Source: Bacillus siamensis KCTC 13613
Lineage (GTDB): Bacteria > Bacillota > Bacilli > Bacillales > Bacillaceae
Assembly: GCF_000262045.1 (NCBI RefSeq)
Contig: NZ_AJVF01000039.1
Coordinates: 434,001-498,000 of the forward strand
Direction of reading: 5' to 3'
Length of the DNA: 64,000 bases
Shown here piece by piece: positions 26,666 to 35,242 of this stretch (within the stretch, counting starts at the first letter, position 1; every line of letters begins with the position of its first letter). The notes beneath the pieces are model-generated. The model was not told the origin of the DNA. It saw only the letters and a list, made by a program, of their open reading frames with translations, and made no database searches. Both the position numbers and the translations under genes were made by a program.

Positions 26666-26710
26666 GCGCATGATTCCGCTTGCCGGCATATTGTTTGCAC
26701 CGAATCCAGT

Positions 26711-26741
26711 AAAGAATGCCTGATATGGGCATTCTTTTTTT
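26711..26741 (+). terminator. Terminator of pgsBCAE
   Basis: AAAGAATGCC pairs with GGCATTCTTT around a 7-base loop, followed by a T run. Confidence 0.9.
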
Positions 26742-26749
26742 ATGCTCTC

Positions 26750-26776
26750 TAAACATTTGTTAAAAGTTACCGATGT
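26750..26776 (+). promoter_or_regulatory. Predicted SigD promoter of pgdS
   Basis: TAAA (26750-26753), a 15-bp spacer and ACCGATGT (26769-26776) match the SigD consensus TAAA-N15-GCCGATAT at 10 of 12 bases. pgdS is known to be SigD-dependent in B. subtilis. Confidence 0.7.
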
Positions 26777-26812
26777 AAAAACTACTAAAAACAAGGAGAG
26801 TGAACAAAAAAC

Positions 26813-28048
26813 ATGCTCACAAGCTGGAGGAAGTACATCCTTGCCGGCCTTATGATTTGTCTTGTGGCACCTGCAGTAACGAGAACGGAAATTGCTGAAG
26901 CGGATTCTCAAGTTTCTGTCCTGATCGTTTCAGACGCACAAAAACTTGTCGGAAATAAATATGTTTTTGGAGGCGAAGAGCCTGAGGACGGGTTTGATCC
27001 GTCCGGATTGATCCATTATCTTTTCGGCAGACAGAACATCCATCTGCCGAGAACGGTCAGTGATCAATGGAAAGTCGGAGCTGCCGTCAAAGAAAATGAC
27101 CTTTCACCGGGAGATATTGTTTTTTTCAAAAAGTCGGATTCAACAAAAAACACGCCCGTCCAAGACGGTCTTTATATCGGAAACGGAGAGATGATACACA
27201 GTTCTCCGTCAGAAGGCGTGACGATCACGCGCTTTCAAAAAAGCAGTTATTGGATGAATTTATATCTTGGCGCGAGACGGATTAAAAAAGATCCGGAGCT
27301 GGCTGATAATCCGATCGTTCAGGAGGCCGCCCGTTATCTCGACATTCCGTATGTATTCGGCGGCAGCACGCCTGAAGCGGGATTCGACTGTTCAGGGCTT
27401 GTCCAATATGTTTTCGAAAACAGGCTTCACATTTACCTGCCGAGATCTGCGGAGCAGCAGTGGCTGGTCGGTGAGAAAATCAAATTGAGCGACATAAAGC
27501 CCGGGGACGTGATTTATTTCAGCGACACGTATAAAAAAGGAATTTCCCATGCAGGCATTTATGCGGGAGAGGGAAGATTCATCCAAGCGAGCCGCTCCGA
27601 AAAAGTCACCATTTCTTATTTGGCGGAAGATTATTGGAAAAAGCATTTTACAGGAGTGCGCCGATTCAGCAACCTGACTATTTCTAAAGATAATCCCGTT
27701 GTGTCAACAGCGGCTGATCTTATCGGAATTTCTTATCTGAAAGGCGGCGTTTCACCGGAAAATGGCTTTGATACAGCCGGATTTGTTCAATACGTCTATC
27801 AAAAAGCGAAAGGAATCAGCCTGCCGCGTTACGCGGACAAGCAGATGCAGGCGGGCGCTCCGGTCGATAAACAGGATCTGAAGCCCGGCGATCTGGTCTT
27901 CTTTAAAGCGGAGAGCTTAAATCCGGCCATTTACATCGGGAACGGACAAGTGATTCATGTCACTGTGTCCGCAGGCGTAACCATAACAAATATGAATACA
28001 AGCGCTTATTGGAAGGACAAATATGCGGGCAGCATCCGGCTCCCGTAA
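26813..28048 (+). CDS. pgdS: Gamma-DL-glutamyl hydrolase PgdS
   Basis: The 411-residue secreted endohydrolase of poly-gamma-glutamate has a signal peptide over about residues 1-31 and then three NlpC/P60 domains. Only the middle one is complete: Cys193 in GFDCSGLV and His246 in SHAGIYAG. The equivalent Cys is Pro63 in domain 1 (GFDPSGLI) and Thr321 in domain 3 (GFDTAGFV), so these probably serve in substrate or wall binding. It releases PGA from cells and is transcribed separately from pgsBCAE. Confidence 0.95.
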   Translation: MLTSWRKYILAGLMICLVAPAVTRTEIAEADSQVSVLIVSDAQKLVGNKYVFGGEEPEDGFDPSGLIHYLFGRQNIHLPRTVSDQWKVGAAVKENDLSPGDIVFFKKSDSTKNTPVQDGLYIGNGEMIHSSPSEGVTITRFQKSSYWMNLYLGARRIKKDPELADNPIVQEAARYLDIPYVFGGSTPEAGFDCSGLVQYVFENRLHIYLPRSAEQQWLVGEKIKLSDIKPGDVIYFSDTYKKGISHAGIYAGEGRFIQASRSEKVTISYLAEDYWKKHFTGVRRFSNLTISKDNPVVSTAADLIGISYLKGGVSPENGFDTAGFVQYVYQKAKGISLPRYADKQMQAGAPVDKQDLKPGDLVFFKAESLNPAIYIGNGQVIHVTVSAGVTITNMNTSAYWKDKYAGSIRLP

Positions 28049-28083
28049 AAAAAGACGTCAGAGAGTGTCTCTGACGTCTTTTT
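28047..28083. terminator. Bidirectional terminator after pgdS
   Basis: AGACGTCAGAGA and TCTCTGACGTCT form a perfect 12-bp stem with a GTG loop. A and T runs flank both sides, between convergent genes. Confidence 0.92.
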
Positions 28084-28086
28084 CTT

Positions 28087-28812
28087 TTACCGTTTCGGGG
28101 CTCTGAATCCGGCCGCTTCCGCTTCTTCTACAGAACAGAACATTTCCACTGGATCTGTCGTCCGATCGTAGTATGTACTTCCCGGCGTGTGATAAATGCC
28201 GTTTCGGCTGCCTTTAATGTCGCATCCCTGTGAGGTGTCGGCTGCTTTCGTCCCGGCATGTCCGCCGGAGGAAGGGGCGGTATTTTGCGCCGTTTCCGTG
28301 TGCTCGGATGTTTTTGTTTCTTCTTTTTGCCGCTTTAATGTTTTATTTTCTGATTGAAGCGTTTTGGCGGTCTTTTCGAGTTTCTTTTGTGAATTTTTTA
28401 ATTTCTCGTTGTCTTGTTTGAGTGATTTGTTTGTTTTTTTCAGCTCGTTTATTTCTTTGCTGAGTTTGCTGAGTTTTTTCTCATTGCCTGCTTCGGCTTC
28501 GGATTTCTCTTTTTCAGCCGCGGCACTGATGCTTTCATATTTTTTCTCAAGCGCCTGGTGGTCCTTCGTTAATTTTTGATAAGCCGTATCCAGTGTGCTG
28601 TATTTCTCCTCTGCCTTCGCGGCTGAGGTGTCCGGCTCTGCCGAGGAACCGCCTGTCAGGAGCAGAACAAATCCGCCGATGAGAAGGGGCCAAAACAGCT
28701 TTTTTGAAAAACGTTTTTCTTTTTTTGCCGCTTTGCATATGAGATGGAATATTCCGTATCCAAGTGCGAAGAGAAAAGCCAAAAATCCAATAATAGCGAT
28801 TGCATTCGACAT
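28087..28812 (-). CDS. Membrane coiled-coil protein with C-terminal sunset-like domain
   Basis: The 241-residue protein has two hydrophobic segments (about 5-25 and 43-58). A long Lys/Glu-rich coiled coil of roughly residues 70-170 follows, then a Ser/Thr-rich linker and a C-terminal domain of about 45 residues from [19 protein letters not shown] to the end with a second Cys in [14 protein letters not shown]. This Cys/His/Tyr-rich module resembles the tail found on some secreted thermonucleases and surface proteins. AAAGGAGC precedes the ATG. I do not recall a 168 counterpart at this locus. Function is unknown. Confidence 0.75.
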   Translation of the reverse strand: MSNAIAIIGFLAFLFALGYGIFHLICKAAKKEKRFSKKLFWPLLIGGFVLLLTGGSSAEPDTSAAKAEEKYSTLDTAYQKLTKDHQALEKKYESISAAAEKEKSEAEAGNEKKLSKLSKEINELKKTNKSLKQDNEKLKNSQKKLEKTAKTLQSENKTLKRQKEETKTSEHTETAQNTAPSSGGHAGTKAADTSQGCDIKGSRNGIYHTPGSTYYDRTTDPVEMFCSVEEAEAAGFRAPKR

Positions 28813-28881
28813 AATAACGCTCCTTTTTTCTTTATTTTACAATTTATTTTCAATTTTGGAAATTAATTTTTGGAAAACATG

Positions 28882-28912
28882 AAAAAGCCAGGTCGTGAAA
28901 GACCTGGCTTTT
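28882..28912 (-). terminator. Terminator of ywtE
   Basis: AAAAGCCAGGTC pairs with GACCTGGCTTTT around a 6-base loop. It lies 15 bp past the ywtE stop on the minus strand. Confidence 0.9.
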
Positions 28913-28926
28913 GACGGACGGATTTT

Positions 28927-29784
28927 TTATTGTTCGTTGTCGAGAAGCCGGTTGATGAAATGGGCAACGCCGTTTTCATCGTTGCTTTTTGTAATATACG
29001 TGCTTTTTTCCTTCAGTTCATCAATCGCGTTGCCCATGGCGATGCGGTTTCCGGCTGCTTCAAACATGGAGAAATCATTCGGGCTGTCGCCGATGGCGTA
29101 AATATCCTGTTTTTCAATTCCGTACAGTGAAGCAAGCTCCGTCAGGGCCCGTCCTTTACCGGAACCGGCAGGGAGGATTTCAATGATGTGTTTTCCGGAA
29201 GAAGTCTGGGATAATTTCGGATGGTGTGTAATTTCTTCTTTGGCATTTTTCAGTTTTTCCATATCAAAAGAGAAACAAAGAAGCTTGTAAATATGTTCGT
29301 CTCCGTTAAAAATGGCCTGTATATCCTGCACGGGTTTGATGCCGAATTGTTTGAACTGCGTCTTTGCGCCCTCCCATAATGTCTGAATATCTTCCTTCGG
29401 GTTGGCGCTTTTCAGAATGTCCAGTTCTGCCTGCAATTTGGACTCGCCGTCAAACGGGGACAGCAGGTGATGATCTGTATAAACCTCGAAGTAAATGTCT
29501 TTTCCCGTTAAATAAGCGGCGATATCCTTACCGGCCTGCTGATCCATTAAGAGCCGGCTGACGAGCCGGTATCCTTTGTCGTGAACCGTCCCGCCGTTTG
29601 CGGCAATGATCGGAATATCCAAATCTTCCAGGAGTGATTTTACATCAAAAGTGGCTCTGCCGGTGCAGATGGCCACAAGAACGCCCGCTTCATCCGCTCT
29701 TTGTAAAGCCGCTCTGTTTTCCGGAGAAATCACACTGTCCGAGTTCAGTAATGTGCCGTCTAAGTCAATGGCTATCAATTTCAT
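28927..29784 (-). CDS. ywtE: HAD-superfamily phosphatase (Cof type)
   Basis: The 285-residue phosphatase has motif I DLDGTLLNSD near residue 7 and the C-terminal GDSPNDFSMF with Mg-binding aspartates near 238, plus a large C2 cap between them. B. subtilis YwtE is one of several enzymes reported to dephosphorylate 5-amino-6-ribitylamino-uracil phosphate in riboflavin synthesis, so that activity is plausible but such enzymes are promiscuous. The gene appears monocistronic. Confidence 0.9.
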   Translation of the reverse strand: MKLIAIDLDGTLLNSDSVISPENRAALQRADEAGVLVAICTGRATFDVKSLLEDLDIPIIAANGGTVHDKGYRLVSRLLMDQQAGKDIAAYLTGKDIYFEVYTDHHLLSPFDGESKLQAELDILKSANPKEDIQTLWEGAKTQFKQFGIKPVQDIQAIFNGDEHIYKLLCFSFDMEKLKNAKEEITHHPKLSQTSSGKHIIEILPAGSGKGRALTELASLYGIEKQDIYAIGDSPNDFSMFEAAGNRIAMGNAIDELKEKSTYITKSNDENGVAHFINRLLDNEQ

Positions 29785-29901
29785 ATGTATGGATGCCCTC
29801 CTTAAAAATAAAGCTGCTTCCTGTAGTATGTTCAGCTTTTTGCGAAATCAGCAGAAAGCCGTCAATTAAAAGGCTATACCTTCATGTCCTTTTTTTCAAC
29901 A

Positions 29902-29933
29902 GAAAAACGGCGGGGATTCTGAAACCCCGCCGT
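29902..29933 (-). terminator. Terminator of tagT
   Basis: ACGGCGGGG pairs with CCCCGCCGT, with a T tract on the minus strand directly after tagT. Confidence 0.9.
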
Positions 29934-29939
29934 GACATC

Positions 29940-30926
29940 TTACTCGTTTAAATCATTTTTTAATTTCGTTTTTACTTCTTGAAGGTTCTCCTCATTCAGT
30001 TTGAAATAATAAATATTTTTGCCGTATTGAGGAGTGTAAATATAGCTGTCTGAACCTGTCAGCTGTAAAGAATTCACTGATTTCAGCGATGTGATAAACG
30101 GGAACAGGCCGATGGCGTCATTCAGAGATAAGTTCATTTTTAAGTTTTTCCCTAAGCTGTCGACGATATCGTCATAAGAAGGGATCGAGCTTAACGATTT
30201 AGATTTTTTAATAATGGCGCTCAGCACTTCCATCTGTCTTTGTCCGCGCATCAGATCGGTGTCCGCTTTACGTGTTCTTACATAAGCCAGTGCCTGCTCG
30301 CCGTCAAGCGTCTGAACGCCCGGCTTCAGCACGACTTTTCCTTTTGTATCGACTTTAATACGATCGGCAATTTTCTGGCTTTTTACATTTACCGTAACGC
30401 CGTTCAATTCATTGACGACATCGCGGAACGCGTCGAAGTTGCTCTCAACCACATAATCTACCGGAATATCAAGCATGTTTTCTACTGTTTTATAAGTTAA
30501 ATTATAACCGCCGTAAGCATGTGCGTGCGCGAATTTGTCATAGCCGTGACCTGGGATGTTGACATAGGAATCCCGCGGAATGCTGAGCATTGTCGCTGTT
30601 TTCTTTTTCCGGTTGAAGGTGACGAGCACGTTGGCGTCACTTCTTGCGTCATCTACTGATTCGCCCTTATTGTCACGGGCGTCAATTCCTAAAAGCAATA
30701 CGGTGAAAGAATCCTTCTTCGGATCAAATTCTTTAATCCGTTTCACGGACTGGTCGCCGCGGTCAAGACTGACGTGCGCTTCCTTGGTCGCATTGTTCAG
30801 TTTCACAAATGCGTAGGCGCCGACGGAACCGGCAATCACCAATAAGAAAGCGGCAAAAACCAGTACGAATTTCACCCATTTTCTGAGGCGTTTTTTCTTT
30901 TTTCTGCGTTGAGATCGTTCTTCCAT
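29940..30926 (-). CDS. tagT: LytR-CpsA-Psr ligase TagT
   Basis: The 328-residue protein has a lysine/arginine-rich cytoplasmic N-terminus, one transmembrane helix (about 17-40) and an extracytoplasmic LCP domain. LLLGIDARDN near residue 80 and the arginine-containing MLSIPRDSYVNIPG near 115 bind the polyprenyl pyrophosphate substrate, and AYVRTRKADTDLMRGQRQ near 230 is a second hallmark. LCP enzymes transfer teichoic acid from undecaprenyl pyrophosphate to peptidoglycan. Equivalent to 168 YwtF. A paralogue, lytR, is at 53336-54253. Confidence 0.92.
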   Translation of the reverse strand: MEERSQRRKKKKRLRKWVKFVLVFAAFLLVIAGSVGAYAFVKLNNATKEAHVSLDRGDQSVKRIKEFDPKKDSFTVLLLGIDARDNKGESVDDARSDANVLVTFNRKKKTATMLSIPRDSYVNIPGHGYDKFAHAHAYGGYNLTYKTVENMLDIPVDYVVESNFDAFRDVVNELNGVTVNVKSQKIADRIKVDTKGKVVLKPGVQTLDGEQALAYVRTRKADTDLMRGQRQMEVLSAIIKKSKSLSSIPSYDDIVDSLGKNLKMNLSLNDAIGLFPFITSLKSVNSLQLTGSDSYIYTPQYGKNIYYFKLNEENLQEVKTKLKNDLNE

Positions 30927-31069
30927 ATCATTACCTCTCGTTTCTATTCTTTGTGAAGCGTACCATAATTGTTGGTTTGGAACAACTCTGTAAATGAGAA
31001 AATTCCAAATCTTTCTCTCTATTTCGACAACATCTACTGTTATTTTTACATCAGGTTCACATTATATTG

Positions 31070-31094
31070 GACGGCAGGAAGCGGAAAATGTTTC
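31070..31094 (-). promoter_or_regulatory. Predicted ECF-sigma promoter of tagT
   Basis: On the minus strand GAAAC (31090-31094), a 16-bp spacer and CGTC (31070-31073) match the SigX/M/W-type pattern. A TATAAT at 31061-31066 could be the -10 of an overlapping SigA promoter. The surrounding 303-bp intergenic region (30927-31229) holds no ORF; the only other element seen is the ribosome site GAGGGGAG before ywtG. Confidence 0.5.
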
Positions 31095-31229
31095 GTCGGG
31101 TTGTAAAAAATAATCAGTAAAATAATGGATGTTAACCGTCGGAAGGTTTGAAACGATCGGAATCAGGCAAAAGAAGCAGTAGAACAATTCCTCGCGGATA
31201 CAGCGCAGGATGAGGGGAGTCTATATCAC

Positions 31230-32606
31230 ATGAAAAGCATACACTCGAATAAATGGCTCTATTTTTTCGGCGCTCTAGGCGGCGCGTTATACGGATATGA
31301 TACCGGAGTCATTTCCGGGGCTATTTTATTTATGAAAAAAGAACTGGGACTGAACGCCTTTACAGAAGGCCTCGTCGTCAGTTCGTTATTGGCGGGGGCG
31401 ATTCTCGGTTCGGGATTCGCCGGCAAACTGACCGACCGGTTCGGCAGGCGGAAAGCCATCATGGGAGCGGCGCTGCTGTTTTGTATTGGCGGGTTTGGGG
31501 TCGCTTTTGCCCCGAATACACAGGTGATGGTTCTATTCCGGATCATTCTCGGACTGGCTGTCGGAACATCTACAACGATCGTTCCGCTCTATTTATCGGA
31601 GTTGGCTCCGAAGCATAAACGGGGGGCGCTTTCATCACTGAACCAGCTGATGATTTCGGTCGGAATCCTCGTTTCGTATATCGTGAATTATATATTTGCC
31701 GATGCAGGCGCTTGGCGCTGGATGCTTGGTCTTGCGGTCGTGCCGTCAGTCATTCTGCTGATCGGAATATTATTCATGCCGGAAAGCCCGCGCTGGCTGT
31801 TTACAATCGGCAAAGAAGATAAAGCAAGAGAAATTCTTTCGTCATTGCGGGGAACGAAGAATATTGAGGGCGAGATTGACCAGATGAAAGAAGCGGAAAA
31901 GGAAAACGAAGGCGGTTTGAAAGAATTGTTTGAGCCGTGGGTGAGACCCGCGCTGATTGCCGGCCTCGGGCTAGCCTTTTTACAGCAATTCATCGGGACA
32001 AATACCATTATTTATTACGCCCCGAAAACATTTACCAGTGTCGGGTTCGGCAATTCCGCGTCTATCCTGGGAACCGTCGGCATCGGCGCCGTCAATGTCA
32101 TCATGACGCTTGCGGCTATCAAAGTCATTGATAAGATCGGTCGGAAGCCGCTGCTTTTGGCCGGAAATGCGGGCATGGTCATCAGTCTGCTCGTATTGGC
32201 CGCGGTCAATCTCTTCTTTGAACATTCAGCAGCCGCATCATGGACGACGGTGATTTGTTTAGGTCTGTTTATCATCGTGTTTGCGATCAGCTGGGGGCCT
32301 GTCGTGTGGGTTATGCTGCCGGAATTATTCCCGCTCCATGTCCGCGGTATCGGCACAGGTGTCTCGACTTTGATGCTGCATGTCGGAACATTGCTTGTTT
32401 CATTAACTTATCCGATACTAATGGAGGCCGTCGGCATCAGCTATTTATTTATCATTTATGCCGTGATCGGGATAATGGCATTCCTGTTCGTTTGGTTTAA
32501 AGTGACCGAGACGAAGGGGAAAAGCCTTGAAGAAATCGAACAGGATCTGCGAAGCCGTAACGGAGACTCGGAATCAGAATCCAATCGGCAGACAGTTCAT
32601 CCTTAA
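31230..32606 (+). CDS. ywtG: Sugar:proton symporter of the major facilitator superfamily
   Basis: The 458-residue protein has 12 predicted transmembrane segments and sugar porter signatures: GYDTGVISGAILF near residue 22, DRFGRRKAIMG near 68, PESPRWLF near 185, and FQQFIGTN-like FLQQFIGTNTIIYYAP near 252. It is close to CsbC/IolT-type transporters of pentoses, hexoses or inositol. It ends with a polar Glu/Ser-rich tail. The substrate cannot be deduced. An imperfect GC-rich hairpin follows at 32620-32645 but lacks a T run. Confidence 0.9.
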   Translation: MKSIHSNKWLYFFGALGGALYGYDTGVISGAILFMKKELGLNAFTEGLVVSSLLAGAILGSGFAGKLTDRFGRRKAIMGAALLFCIGGFGVAFAPNTQVMVLFRIILGLAVGTSTTIVPLYLSELAPKHKRGALSSLNQLMISVGILVSYIVNYIFADAGAWRWMLGLAVVPSVILLIGILFMPESPRWLFTIGKEDKAREILSSLRGTKNIEGEIDQMKEAEKENEGGLKELFEPWVRPALIAGLGLAFLQQFIGTNTIIYYAPKTFTSVGFGNSASILGTVGIGAVNVIMTLAAIKVIDKIGRKPLLLAGNAGMVISLLVLAAVNLFFEHSAAASWTTVICLGLFIIVFAISWGPVVWVMLPELFPLHVRGIGTGVSTLMLHVGTLLVSLTYPILMEAVGISYLFIIYAVIGIMAFLFVWFKVTETKGKSLEEIEQDLRSRNGDSESESNRQTVHP

Positions 32607-32722
32607 TTCCAGTGTGAGAGGGGGCGGTTATACACCGGCCCCTTAAAACTGCGTCCCGCGCCCGGTCACATAAATGACAGGAATATGTCATACGTTAGTA
32701 TAAAGTCACGATAAAGGCGGGG

Positions 32723-34108
32723 ATGCCGGTGAAAACGAGCATTATTATCCTTACATATAATGAGCTGGAACTGACCAAAAAATGTCTGACCAGCATTGAT
32801 CAATACACCGATAAAGAAGAGATAGAGCTGATCATCGTTGATAACGGTTCATCAGACGGAACGAGAGAGTACATATCAAATCTTCCTGACGTCAAAGTCA
32901 TCCTAAATGAAAAAAACCTCGGGTTCGCCAAAGGGTGCAACCAGGGAATCGAAGCGGCGGCGGGGGACAATCTGCTGTTTTTGAACAACGATACGATAGT
33001 CACGAAAAATTGGCTCAGCGCCATGCTGAGAGTGCTGTATCAATCTGAAAAAAACGGCATGGTCGGTCCCGTCAGCAACTATGTCAGCGGCGCGCAGATG
33101 ATCCATGATGCGTATCAATCGCTTGATGAACTGGAGTCATTCGCGGAGGCTTATTGTGAAAGGGAAAAGCATAACACGAAGCGGGTGCTCCGCCTTGTCG
33201 GATTCTGCCTTCTGGTGAAAAAAAGCGTCATTGAAGACATCGGCCCGTTCGATGAACAATTCGGATACGGTTCTTTTGAAGATGATGATCTATGCCTGCG
33301 CGCCCTGCAAAAAGGCTACAGCCTGCACATCGCCCTCGATGCCTTTGTGCATCATCACGGGCACGCGACGTTTACGGCTAATCAGGATATCAATATCAAT
33401 CAATTATATTTGGAGAACCGCCAGCGTTTTACGGAAAAATGGGGCACTGATTTTACGTACTTTACCCACCCGAGACCGGAAATTGCGGAGCTTGTTCCCC
33501 GGGAAGCGAAAAGGGTACTTGATGTCGGCTGCGGCGCGGGTGCTACGGGACTGGAACTTCAAAACAGACAGCCCTGTGAACTGTACGGAATAGAACTGCA
33601 CCCGCTGGCGGCGCAAGCGGCAAAAGGACACTATGAAGCGGTTCTGCAGGAAGATGTCGAAGAAGTGAAGCTCCCGTATCCGGAAGGCTTTTTTGATTGC
33701 ATCATTTTTGCAGACATTCTTGAGCACTTAAAAGACCCTTGGCGTGTCATTGAAACGTACTCAGCCTATTTGGCGCCTGCCGGATCAATCGTTTGCAGCA
33801 TTCCGAATATTTCTCACGCCGAAGCGCTGTTTCCGCTTCTGCTCGGTGACTGGACATACAAGGACGCCGGCATTCTCGACCGCACCCACTTGCGGTTTTT
33901 TACGCCGCAGACGGTCCGCACGCTCTTTCCGGAAGAGACATTTGACGTGAAAAAGCAGTCCTATACGTATGTTCACGTTGATGAGCGGGTGCAGCTGTTT
34001 TTACAAGAAATCACACGAATGGCGCAGGCGATGCAATTTCCGGTAACACAGCTGCCCGAACAAAGCCGGATTTATCAAATCCTCCTGCGTGTCGAAAAAA
34101 CACGCTGA
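32723..34108 (+). CDS. Bifunctional GT2 glycosyltransferase - SAM methyltransferase
   Basis: The 461-residue fusion has residues 1-235 as a family-2 glycosyltransferase: SIIILTYNELELTKKCL, DNGSSDGTREYI near 37, the acidic nucleotide-sugar motif FLNNDTIV near 91 and the YGSFEDDDLCLRA acceptor/base segment near 185. Residues 255-461 form a class I SAM-dependent methyltransferase: VLDVGCGAGATG near 267 and IIFADILEHLKDPW near 330. No signal or membrane segment is seen, so it acts in the cytoplasm. It is convergent with gerBC and preceded by ywtG. I do not recall it at this locus in 168. It could make a methylated sugar on a surface glycan or a spore polymer. Confidence 0.88.
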   Translation: MPVKTSIIILTYNELELTKKCLTSIDQYTDKEEIELIIVDNGSSDGTREYISNLPDVKVILNEKNLGFAKGCNQGIEAAAGDNLLFLNNDTIVTKNWLSAMLRVLYQSEKNGMVGPVSNYVSGAQMIHDAYQSLDELESFAEAYCEREKHNTKRVLRLVGFCLLVKKSVIEDIGPFDEQFGYGSFEDDDLCLRALQKGYSLHIALDAFVHHHGHATFTANQDININQLYLENRQRFTEKWGTDFTYFTHPRPEIAELVPREAKRVLDVGCGAGATGLELQNRQPCELYGIELHPLAAQAAKGHYEAVLQEDVEEVKLPYPEGFFDCIIFADILEHLKDPWRVIETYSAYLAPAGSIVCSIPNISHAEALFPLLLGDWTYKDAGILDRTHLRFFTPQTVRTLFPEETFDVKKQSYTYVHVDERVQLFLQEITRMAQAMQFPVTQLPEQSRIYQILLRVEKTR

Positions 34109-34111
34109 AGG

Positions 34112-35242
34112 CTACCGGCCCATCGTTCCGAAGTTGACAATCTGAATGGAAACATCATAGTCAAAGGCTGCTTCGGAAAAGGTCTCATCCCAATGATTCT
34201 TCACTTTCTTCCAATAGTCGGGATATTGAATGCGGACTCTGTCAGAAAAGAATACAGGGTCCGTTTCATATTGATTCTGAAGCTTATCAATGACTTCTTT
34301 TATATCGCTTTTCAGTTTTTTTTCGAAAATCTTTTCGAGCCCGTTTAAATAATGCTGATTGAATGAATCCTCGCCGGCATATTGATCCTCCGACAAGATG
34401 CCTTTTGTTTTTACCGATACGTGAAATGACAGCTTCCCGTTTTTCAGCCGGGGGGTGATGGAGGATGTTGATTTTTTGATCTCGAAGGTAATCGGGTGCC
34501 CTCCTTTATCCAAAGCGGGCAGCACGCCGCCCTGTATCGTTCCCGTCAGCCAATTCAGGCTCTGTACTTCGTATGATGACAGGAATCCCGCCAGTCTGTT
34601 TTGTTTTTTGTTTTTGATGATGGCCGCTCCGTCATACACCGTTTTTCCTTTTTGATTGCTGACGGCCTGCATGAGAAAGCTGAGTTTATTATGGCAGTAA
34701 ATCGAAGCTCTCCCGATTCTGAGCGGCTTTAAAATTTTTCCGTTGTAGCCGCCGTTGTTTGTGAGGTCGATGAGCTTTTCCGCGGCCATGGGCTGCTGCT
34801 GATTCGGCGTCGGCTCCGTCAGAATGTCGGACGCTTTTCCTCTTGCCGCGAAAAGATAGCTGCTCCGCCTTAATTCATCATCACGGATAAAATGATTCAT
34901 CATCTGCAGTATATTTTGGTCGGCCAGCAATTTGTCGCTGAATATCAGCACTTTTAAATGATCGCTGTAAACGGGCGGATCTTTTAAGGAGACTTCACTG
35001 ACGGCTTCAAGAATGGTATCCCCCCGCGTCGTCACATTGACAAACACGGGCCGGCCGGAAGCCTGGCTGTTTTCACTTTGGGGCAGCAGGTTTTGATAGG
35101 TTAGTTTATATCGGCGGTCACTCGTCTCGTCTATAGCCACTCCCCGGGCGAAAGATAGTTTTTCGACTTCCTTCGCGTCCCAGCATCCTGAAAGCATTAT
35201 CAGTATGAAAAGCGCCGCCGCCCATTTTATGAAATGTGTCAT
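34112..35242 (-). CDS. gerBC: Spore germination lipoprotein GerBC
   Basis: The 376-residue Ger(x)C-family lipoprotein has lipobox MLSGCWD after an N-terminal hydrophobic stretch and FARGVAIDE near residue 32, then the beta-rich GerAC fold. It is the lipoprotein subunit of the GerB germinant receptor in the spore inner membrane. The ATG at 35242 overlaps the gerBB stop (ATGA) and is preferred over the frame start at 35290, because the lipobox then falls in a proper signal peptide. Confidence 0.93.
   Translation of the reverse strand: MTHFIKWAAALFILIMLSGCWDAKEVEKLSFARGVAIDETSDRRYKLTYQNLLPQSENSQASGRPVFVNVTTRGDTILEAVSEVSLKDPPVYSDHLKVLIFSDKLLADQNILQMMNHFIRDDELRRSSYLFAARGKASDILTEPTPNQQQPMAAEKLIDLTNNGGYNGKILKPLRIGRASIYCHNKLSFLMQAVSNQKGKTVYDGAAIIKNKKQNRLAGFLSSYEVQSLNWLTGTIQGGVLPALDKGGHPITFEIKKSTSSITPRLKNGKLSFHVSVKTKGILSEDQYAGEDSFNQHYLNGLEKIFEKKLKSDIKEVIDKLQNQYETDPVFFSDRVRIQYPDYWKKVKNHWDETFSEAAFDYDVSIQIVNFGTMGR

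Noticed and set aside
23684..28048. pgs locus as a novel capsule system
   Set aside because: pgsBCAE and pgdS match the known B. subtilis poly-gamma-glutamate genes in order and sequence.
32620..32645. GC-rich imperfect hairpin after ywtG
   Set aside because: It has an internal mismatch and no T tract, so it was mentioned with ywtG but not called as a terminator.
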